64,000 bases of DNA. It comes from Pararhizobium capsulatum DSM 1112. GTDB lineage: Bacteria > Pseudomonadota > Alphaproteobacteria > Rhizobiales > Rhizobiaceae. Position numbers and translations under genes: made by a program. The DNA is taken from positions 2,067,001 to 2,131,000 of the forward strand of contig NZ_JAUSVF010000001.1 of assembly GCF_030814475.1 (NCBI RefSeq). Direction: 5' to 3'. Under the pieces are notes generated by a model. It did not search any database and was not told where the DNA came from. It worked only from the letters and a program-made list of their open reading frames with translations. Below are positions 58,556 through 64,000 of this stretch, one piece after another. Position 1 is the stretch's first letter. Each line of letters starts with the position of its first letter.

Positions 58556-59449
58556 ATGAAGAAACGAATTCTGTTCACGGGTGGATCAGGCAAGGCGGGG
58601 CGGCATGCCGTGCCCTATCTGGTCGAGGCGGGCTATGACGTCCACAATATCGATCTCGTGCCGCTGGAGAGCCCCGGCGTCACCAACCTGATCGCTGATA
58701 TCACCGACAGCGGTCAGATGTTCAACGTGCTATCCATGCACTGCGACTTTCCGGATCTCGAAAGTGGCAAGGGGGTGCAGCCCTTCGATGCCGTCGTACA
58801 TTTCGCGGCCGTGCCGCGTATCCTGATCAAGCCAGACAACGAGACTTTCCGCATCAACACGATGGGCACCTACAATGTCATCGAGGCGGCAGTGAAGCTT
58901 GGCGTGCGTAAGATCATTGTGGCATCGAGCGAGACGACCTACGGCGTCTGCTTCGCCGAAGGTCATCGCGACTTCCATCACTTTCCGCTGGAGGAAGATT
59001 ACGACGTCAATCCAATGGACAGCTACGGGCTTTCAAAAGTGGTCAATGAAAAGACGGCGCGTGCCTTTGCCGAACGCTCTGGCTTCGACATCTATGCGCT
59101 GCGAATCGGAAATGTCATCGAGCCCCATGAATATGCGAACTTCCCTGCCTATTTTGCCGATTCCTCCATCCGCAAGCGCATTGCCTGGAGCTATATCGAC
59201 GCCCGCGATCTCGGCCAGATCGTCAAGCTCTGCATTGAGAAGGATGGCCTTGGCTATCAGGTCTTCAATGCAGCGAACGACACGATTTCGGCAAATACCC
59301 CGACGCGCGCACTTGCCGAGCGTTATTTCCCAAATGTGCCGTTCCGCCGTGAGATCGGCAGCTACGAGGGGTTGCTCTCGAATCGCAAAATCAAGGACGT
59401 GCTCGGTTTTCGCGAGGAACACGACTGGCGCAAATATGTGAAAGTGTGA
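58556..59449 (+). CDS. NAD-dependent epimerase/dehydratase
   Basis: A 297-residue extended short-chain dehydrogenase. The Rossmann glycine motif is 'LFTGGSGKAGRH' (G9-G15), with 'DAVVHFAAVPRI' and the catalytic Y157/K161 in 'DSYGLSK', preceded by 'ASSETTYG' (catalytic Ser/Thr). The family modifies nucleotide sugars, but the C-terminal domain here is short and the substrate is unknown. The SD GGGAGGA lies 6 nt before ATG 58556. It follows the secreted-protein gene by 53 bp and precedes tRNA-Trp. Confidence 0.88.
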   Translation: MKKRILFTGGSGKAGRHAVPYLVEAGYDVHNIDLVPLESPGVTNLIADITDSGQMFNVLSMHCDFPDLESGKGVQPFDAVVHFAAVPRILIKPDNETFRINTMGTYNVIEAAVKLGVRKIIVASSETTYGVCFAEGHRDFHHFPLEEDYDVNPMDSYGLSKVVNEKTARAFAERSGFDIYALRIGNVIEPHEYANFPAYFADSSIRKRIAWSYIDARDLGQIVKLCIEKDGLGYQVFNAANDTISANTPTRALAERYFPNVPFRREIGSYEGLLSNRKIKDVLGFREEHDWRKYVKV

Positions 59450-59548
59450 ATATGTGCCGCAACATACTGCCTGCCACTCTTCGCAGGGCGGGGAGGCAGG
59501 CGCGCCGTAAAATTTCTCCGCGCTTGCATACTTTTTCCACCAAAGGCG

Positions 59549-59577
59549 CTTGTCTTCCACGGGCAAACTGAATAATA
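59549..59577 (+). promoter_or_regulatory. Promoter of tRNA-Trp
   Basis: CTTGTC (59549-59554), 17 bp, ATAATA (59572-59577), 47 bp before the tRNA. Confidence 0.6.
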
Positions 59578-59623
59578 AGCCGCAGACCCACGCGGCGCGG
59601 GTATCGCAGGCGCCCGGGGAACT

Positions 59624-59699
<76 letters not shown>

Positions 59700-59718
59700 T
59701 TTCATCCAGCGCAGACGA

Positions 59719-59747
59719 TTGCCGCGGTGCAGTGGATAATGTATAAA
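59719..59747 (+). promoter_or_regulatory. Candidate promoter of secE-nusG
   Basis: TTGCCG (59719-59724), 17 bp, TATAAA (59742-59747), 155 bp before the secE ATG. Confidence 0.45.
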
Positions 59748-59901
59748 GACGGAAGAGGGCTTGCTCTCTCCCTCTAATTTCGCAAAAAGACCGACGACCT
59801 CTTGTGATTTCGAGAATCGGTCTTTATGTAGGGTTCAAACAGACACGCGGCGCGTGGGGCTGAAAGTTCAGCTTTACGGGCCGTTAAGGCGTGAGCATTC
59901 A

Positions 59902-60102
59902 ATGGCATCGAAAACAAATCCGTTTACGTTTCTGCAGCAGGTTCGCGCTGAAACGGCGAAAGTGACTTGGCCCTCGCGGCGTGAGACAATGATCTCCACG
60001 CTGATGGTCTTTGTCATGGTCTTTTTTGCTGCTGCTTTCTTTTTTGCGGCTGACCAGTTGATGGGTTGGGTTATCGGCCTCATCCTCAACGTCGGTCTGT
60101 AA
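59902..60102 (+). CDS. secE: Preprotein translocase subunit SecE
   Basis: A 66-residue single-span form of SecE, the clamp of the SecYEG channel. An amphipathic helix ('NPFTFLQQVRAETAKVTWPSRRETMIST') carries the conserved 'KVTWPSR' and is followed by one membrane helix ('VFVMVFFAAAFFFAADQLMGWVIGLIL'). E. coli SecE has two extra N-terminal helices; the short form is normal for this group. ATG 59902. nusG follows at 12 bp. Confidence 0.95.
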   Translation: MASKTNPFTFLQQVRAETAKVTWPSRRETMISTLMVFVMVFFAAAFFFAADQLMGWVIGLILNVGL

Positions 60103-60114
60103 GGAGATATAGGA

Positions 60115-60645
60115 ATGGCAGCGCGCTGGTACATCGTTCACGCCTATTCGAACTTCGAAAAGAAGGTCGCTGACGATATTGAAAACAAGGCTCGCCAGAA
60201 GGGGCTTGAGCATCTTTTCGAAAAGATTCTTGTTCCGACCGAGAAGGTTGTCGAGGTTCGTCGCGGCCGCAAGGTCGATGCTGAGCGCAAGTTCTTCCCG
60301 GGTTACGTGCTGGTACGCGCCAACCTGACGGATGAGGCTTATCACCTCATCAAGAATACCCCGAAGGTGACGGGCTTCCTCGGTTCCGACAATAAGCCGG
60401 TTCCGATTCCGGACTATGAAGCCGAGCGCATTCTCGGTCAGGTCCAGGACGGTGTTGATCGTCCCAAGCCCTCGATCTCCTTCGAGATCGGCGAGCAGGT
60501 CCGCGTTTCCGACGGTCCGTTCGCCTCCTTCAACGGCATCGTTCAGGATGTCGATGAAGAGCGTTCGCGCCTCAAAGTCGAAGTCTCGATCTTCGGCCGC
60601 GCAACGCCGGTCGACCTCGAATACGCGCAGGTCGAGAAGGTCTGA
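60115..60645 (+). CDS. nusG: Transcription termination/antitermination protein NusG
   Basis: A 176-residue protein. The N-terminal NGN domain ('RWYIVHAYSNFEKKVADDIENKARQKGL', 'RKFFPGYVLVRANLTDEAYHLIKNTPKVTGFLG') binds RNA polymerase. The C-terminal KOW domain ('IGEQVRVSDGPFASFNGIVQDVDEERSRLKVEVSIFGRATPVDLEYAQVEKV') contacts Rho or S10. ATG 60115 with AAGGAGATATAG upstream. Confidence 0.97.
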   Translation: MAARWYIVHAYSNFEKKVADDIENKARQKGLEHLFEKILVPTEKVVEVRRGRKVDAERKFFPGYVLVRANLTDEAYHLIKNTPKVTGFLGSDNKPVPIPDYEAERILGQVQDGVDRPKPSISFEIGEQVRVSDGPFASFNGIVQDVDEERSRLKVEVSIFGRATPVDLEYAQVEKV

Positions 60646-60902
60646 GCAAGAATTGGTCGCGACGGTTTTGTCCGTTCGCGACCCTGACTGTTTGTCGGAG
60701 GCTTCGGTCGCCGGCAGTCGCGGGTTGTCCCGCAAAAACGCGTGGAAGGATCAAGGTCTTAGCCGGACCGGTTATCCGCACCACGCAACCGCAGCCGCCG
60801 GGCTCTCGAAAGGGGTTTGGCAGAATTGACCGGGAGACCGGTCGTCATAGTCCCGGCAATCTCGCATTTGGGTATGTCGGCAAACTGTAAAGGCAGAGAG
60901 AT

Positions 60903-61334
60903 ATGGCTAAGAAAGTTGCAGGCCAGCTCAAGCTTCAGGTCAAGGCAGGATCGGCAAACCCGTCCCCGCCGATTGGTCCTGCGCTTGGTCAGCGTGGCAT
61001 TAACATCATGGAATTCTGCAAGTCGTTCAACGCGGCTACGCAGGAAATGGAAAAGGGCATGCCGATCCCGGTCGTCATCACCTATTACCAGGACAAGTCC
61101 TTCACCTTCGCTATGAAGCAGCCGCCGGTTACCTACTGGCTGAAGAAGGAAGCAAAGATCTCGTCGGGTTCCAAGACGCCTGGTAAGGGCGGCAAGGCCG
61201 GCACCATCACCAAGGCTCAGGTCCGTGCGATCGCCGAAGGTAAGATGAAGGATCTGAACGCGGCCGACATCGAAGGCGCAATGGCAATGGTTGAGGGCTC
61301 TGCCCGCTCCATGGGCCTGGAAGTGGTAGGTTGA
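60903..61334 (+). CDS. rplK: 50S ribosomal protein L11
   Basis: A 143-residue protein of the ribosomal stalk base: '[35 protein letters not shown]' in the N-terminal domain and '[30 protein letters not shown]' in the 23S-binding domain. It lies 257 bp after nusG; ATTGAC (60825-60830) with TAGTCC 17 bp on is a possible promoter for the rplKA unit. Its stop is 2 bp before rplA. Confidence 0.97.
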   Translation: MAKKVAGQLKLQVKAGSANPSPPIGPALGQRGINIMEFCKSFNAATQEMEKGMPIPVVITYYQDKSFTFAMKQPPVTYWLKKEAKISSGSKTPGKGGKAGTITKAQVRAIAEGKMKDLNAADIEGAMAMVEGSARSMGLEVVG

Positions 61335-61336
61335 TC

Positions 61337-62035
61337 ATGGCTAAGCTTGCAAAGCGTATTCAGAAGATCCGCGAAGGCGTTGATCCGACCAAGCTCGTCG
61401 CTCTCACCGATGCGATTTCCATGGTCAAGGAACGTGCCGTCGCCAAGTTCGACGAAACAATCGAAATTGCCATGAACCTGGGTGTTGACCCGCGCCACGC
61501 CGACCAGATGGTCCGCGGCGTTGTCAACCTCCCGAACGGTACCGGCCGCGATGTTCGCGTTGCCGTTTTCGCACGTGGCGCCAAGGCTGATGAAGCCCGC
61601 GCTGCTGGCGCAGATATCGTTGGTGCGGAAGACCTGCTGGAAATCGTCCAGGGCGGCAAGATCGACTTCGATCGTTGCATCGCGACCCCGGACATGATGC
61701 CGCTCGTCGGTCGTCTCGGTAAGGTTCTTGGCCCCCGTGGCATGATGCCGAACCCGAAGGTTGGCACGGTCACCATGGACGTCACGGGTGCCGTCAAGGC
61801 TTCCAAGGGCGGCGCCGTCGAGTTCCGCGTCGAGAAGGCTGGTATCGTCCATGCCGGTATCGGCAAGGCTTCTTTCGATGCCAAGGCTCTTGAAGAAAAC
61901 ATCAAGGCTTTTGCCGATGCTGTCATCAAGGCAAAGCCGGCTGGCGCCAAGGGCAATTACGTCAAGCGTGTCGCGATCTCCTCGACCATGGGTCCGGGCG
62001 TCAAGATCGATCCGGCAACCGTAAACGCCGCTTAA
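61337..62035 (+). CDS. rplA: 50S ribosomal protein L1
   Basis: A 232-residue protein: '[40 protein letters not shown]' and '[22 protein letters not shown]' are the signature regions. L1 builds the mobile stalk at the E site and, in other bacteria, represses its own operon by binding the L11 leader. ATG 61337. Confidence 0.97.
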   Translation: MAKLAKRIQKIREGVDPTKLVALTDAISMVKERAVAKFDETIEIAMNLGVDPRHADQMVRGVVNLPNGTGRDVRVAVFARGAKADEARAAGADIVGAEDLLEIVQGGKIDFDRCIATPDMMPLVGRLGKVLGPRGMMPNPKVGTVTMDVTGAVKASKGGAVEFRVEKAGIVHAGIGKASFDAKALEENIKAFADAVIKAKPAGAKGNYVKRVAISSTMGPGVKIDPATVNAA

Positions 62036-62368
62036 TCGAGTTTCCCGGACCTTCTGGTCCGGAACAAAGATTTCCGGCCCTTCGGGGCCGGAAATTCCGG
62101 GATAGAACCCGGAACTCCTGTCCGAGATTGCAGGTGGTTGTCCCTTAATCACTTTTGCCTGCATGAGATGGGTGAGACCCGGATTTCAAAACGCACGGAT
62201 GTGCGGAAATTCGGTTCGAACCTCGGCTTGCCTTGTGTCGCACCCGGTAACGGGGACGCGCAGGGGACAGGATCCTCGAGCGTCGCTTGGGATCAATTCT
62301 GATCCCTCGCGGCAAAGGCAAACCCGGCGGGTCCGCGATTATGCGGTCCTGTCAACTGGAGATAGGCA
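62036..62368 (+). promoter_or_regulatory. rplJ leader region with two strong hairpins
   Basis: 333 bp between rplA and rplJ. CCGGACC-TTCT-GGTCCGG lies within 62045-62063, and a 10-bp perfect stem TTTCCGGCCC-TTCG-GGGCCGGAAA lies at 62071-62094. No T-tract follows either. In bacteria this leader is where L10(L12)4 binds to control rplJL; the hairpins could be that site or RNase processing sites. No gene is present. Confidence 0.55.
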
Positions 62369-62890
62369 GTGGAAAGAGCGGAAAAACGCGAATTCGTCAC
62401 AGACCTGAACGAGTCCTTCAAGGGCGCGGGATCGGTCGTTGTGGCCCACTATGCTGGTGTCACCGTCGCGCAGATGAACGATCTTCGTTCGAAAATGCGC
62501 GCTGCTGGCGGCACCGTCAAAGTCGCGAAGAACCGTCTGGCCAAGATTGCCCTTCAGGGTACGGAGTCGGAAGGGATCGCAGATCTCTTCAAGGGTCAGA
62601 CGCTGATCGCATACAGCGCAGACCCGATCACGGCTCCGAAGGTCGTCATGGATTTCGCTAAGACCAACGACAAGGTCGTTGTCCTGGGCGGTTCCATGGG
62701 CGCAACCGTGCTCAACGCCGAAGCAGTCAAGTCGCTTGCGACCCTGCCTTCGCTGGACGAGCTGCGTGCAAAGCTGTTGGGTATGATTCAGACCCCGGCA
62801 CAGCGTATCGCTTCGGTTGTTGCAGCACCGGCAAGCCAGCTTGCCCGCGTGTTTGCGGCCTACGCCAAGAAGGACGAAGAAGCCGCATAA
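62369..62890 (+). CDS. rplJ: 50S ribosomal protein L10
   Basis: A 173-residue protein: '[57 protein letters not shown]' is the 23S-binding domain, and the C-terminal helix ('[17 protein letters not shown]') binds L7/L12 dimers. The start is GTG 62369, matching the family length; there is no better ATG. Confidence 0.96.
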   Translation: MERAEKREFVTDLNESFKGAGSVVVAHYAGVTVAQMNDLRSKMRAAGGTVKVAKNRLAKIALQGTESEGIADLFKGQTLIAYSADPITAPKVVMDFAKTNDKVVVLGGSMGATVLNAEAVKSLATLPSLDELRAKLLGMIQTPAQRIASVVAAPASQLARVFAAYAKKDEEAA

Positions 62891-62947
62891 GGCGGTTTTT
62901 CGCTGTTTATTCAACAAAGTTCGAACCGAACATAAGGAACTATCAAA

Positions 62948-63322
<375 letters not shown>

Positions 63323-63386
63323 TTTGAGTTTACTGCTCGGGAGGTGGTCCGAAAGGGCCGCCTCTCTTTGATCTTTTTTTGAACGT

Positions 63387-63424
63387 ATTACCCAAAAGCC
63401 ACGTGAAAACGGCTTTTGGGTAAT
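63387..63424. repeat. 14-bp inverted repeat between rplL and rpoB
   Basis: ATTACCCAAAAGCC (63387-63400), a 10-nt loop and GGCTTTTGGGTAAT (63411-63424), perfect. It is not followed by T residues. A weaker GC-rich hairpin (about 63340-63366) with TTTTTTT at 63374-63380 precedes it. Together these could be the attenuator/processing region that sets the rplJL-to-rpoBC ratio. Confidence 0.6.
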
Positions 63425-63584
63425 GGGTTCTTCAAGAGGATGGTTCGTTTCGAAGGCAGCACAGTAGTCCGCGCTGAGCGTTTTCGAACATGAACGAGTT
63501 TGAACACCACCCATGATTGACGGGATCGACTGGCCATCGGTTCCCGTCCGTTGCAGGCCCGGATGCAAAATTGAAGGAGCGACG

Positions 63585-64000
63585 ATGGCTCAGACCCTTT
63601 CGTTTAACGGTCGTAGGCGCGTACGCAAGTTTTTTGGTAAGATCCCCGAAGTCGCTGAGATGCCGAACCTGATCGAGGTTCAGAAGGCGTCCTACGACCA
63701 GTTTCTGATGGTTGACGAGCCGCAAGGCGGCCGTCCCGATGAAGGCCTTCAGTCCGTCTTCAAGTCGGTCTTCCCGATCACCGATTTCTCGGGCGCTTCC
63801 ATGCTGGAATTCGTATCCTACGAGTTCGAACAGCCGAAGTTCGACGTAGAGGAATGCCGCCAGCGCGATCTTACCTACGCTGCACCCCTCAAGGTGACGC
63901 TGCGTCTCATCGTGTTCGATATCGACGAGGATACGGGCGCGAAGTCGATCAAGGACATCAAGGAACAGAACGTCTACATGGGCGACATGCCGCTCATGAC
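63585..64000 (+). CDS. rpoB: DNA-directed RNA polymerase subunit beta, N-terminal part
   Basis: The first 138 codons; the gene continues past the window (full length about 1380). '[31 protein letters not shown]' and '[37 protein letters not shown]' are conserved start regions of bacterial RpoB. The SD AAGGAG lies 6-11 nt before ATG 63585. It lies 262 bp after rplL, as in the usual rplKAJL-rpoBC order. Confidence 0.97.
   Translation, partial: MAQTLSFNGRRRVRKFFGKIPEVAEMPNLIEVQKASYDQFLMVDEPQGGRPDEGLQSVFKSVFPITDFSGASMLEFVSYEFEQPKFDVEECRQRDLTYAAPLKVTLRLIVFDIDEDTGAKSIKDIKEQNVYMGDMPLM

Overview
This 64 kb window is a chromosomal segment of an alphaproteobacterium, most likely a member of the Rhizobiaceae (Agrobacterium/Rhizobium/Neorhizobium type). 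The evidence is the GC-rich coding sequence, rhizobial housekeeping-type promoters (CTTGAC-N17-CTATAT-like) in front of tRNA genes, a 14-subunit nuo operon with extra genes typical of rhizobia, and the gene order nuoN-birA-rnj-mce-DUF1467-proS-lolC-lolD. I see no insertion sequence, prophage, integron or CRISPR array. Almost everything is core chromosome with a few accessory genes.

Layout. 1-8.1 kb: the tail of a crotonase, a higBA toxin-antitoxin locus whose toxin is frameshifted, an EamA transporter, a CoA-binding protein, O-acetylhomoserine sulfhydrylase, a cupin, a cytochrome P450, an EEP-fold nuclease/phosphatase and a cardiolipin-synthase-like phospholipase D. 8.3-13.9 kb: the proteostasis cluster clpP-clpX-lon-hup, with factor-independent terminators. 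14-16.2 kb: a secreted phytase-like esterase behind a PHO box. 16.3-23.3 kb: a MarR regulator, an SbcD/YhaO-like phosphoesterase overlapping a large SbcC/YhaN-like ATPase, a small protein of unknown function and a single-module KpsC-like Kdo transferase. 23.6-25.2 kb: tRNA-Val, two tRNA-Asp and two small hypothetical genes.

25.7-45.0 kb: the complete respiratory complex I operon nuoABCDEFGHIJKLMN, with a small secreted protein after nuoD, a helix-hairpin-helix protein after nuoF and a 20-codon ORF exactly filling the nuoH-nuoI gap. It continues into birA, RNase J, methylmalonyl-CoA epimerase and a DUF1467 membrane protein. A minus-strand small RNA that matches the alpha-r9 (Smr9C) locus by position, promoter and terminator lies before proS. 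45.8-52.9 kb: proS, lolC, lolD, nadK, a secreted protein, a divergent LysR/azoreductase pair and a PhnA-like protein. 52.9-55.8 kb: a SPOUT rRNA methyltransferase, tRNA-Tyr, tRNA-Gly, a lysine-rich 43-residue protein and UDP-galactopyranose mutase.

56.3-64 kb: the translation/transcription core: tuf, two accessory genes (a secreted protein and an NAD-dependent epimerase), tRNA-Trp, secE, nusG, rplK, rplA, rplJ, rplL and the start of rpoB. A vestigial second EF-Tu C-terminus lies just after tuf.

The most notable observations are: (i) a 54-bp perfect palindrome inside the broken higB, where removal of five bases that complete the palindrome restores a full 92-residue toxin, which looks like a quasipalindrome-templated mutation; (ii) the duplicated EF-Tu tail differing only at synonymous positions; (iii) the same helix-hairpin-helix domain at the C-terminus of NuoE and in the extra protein encoded after nuoF; (iv) the 20-codon ORF with stop-start overlaps on both sides between nuoH and nuoI; (v) the alpha-r9 sRNA candidate; (vi) the PHO box before the phytase-like gene. 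I did not find a convincing wholly new multi-gene system.
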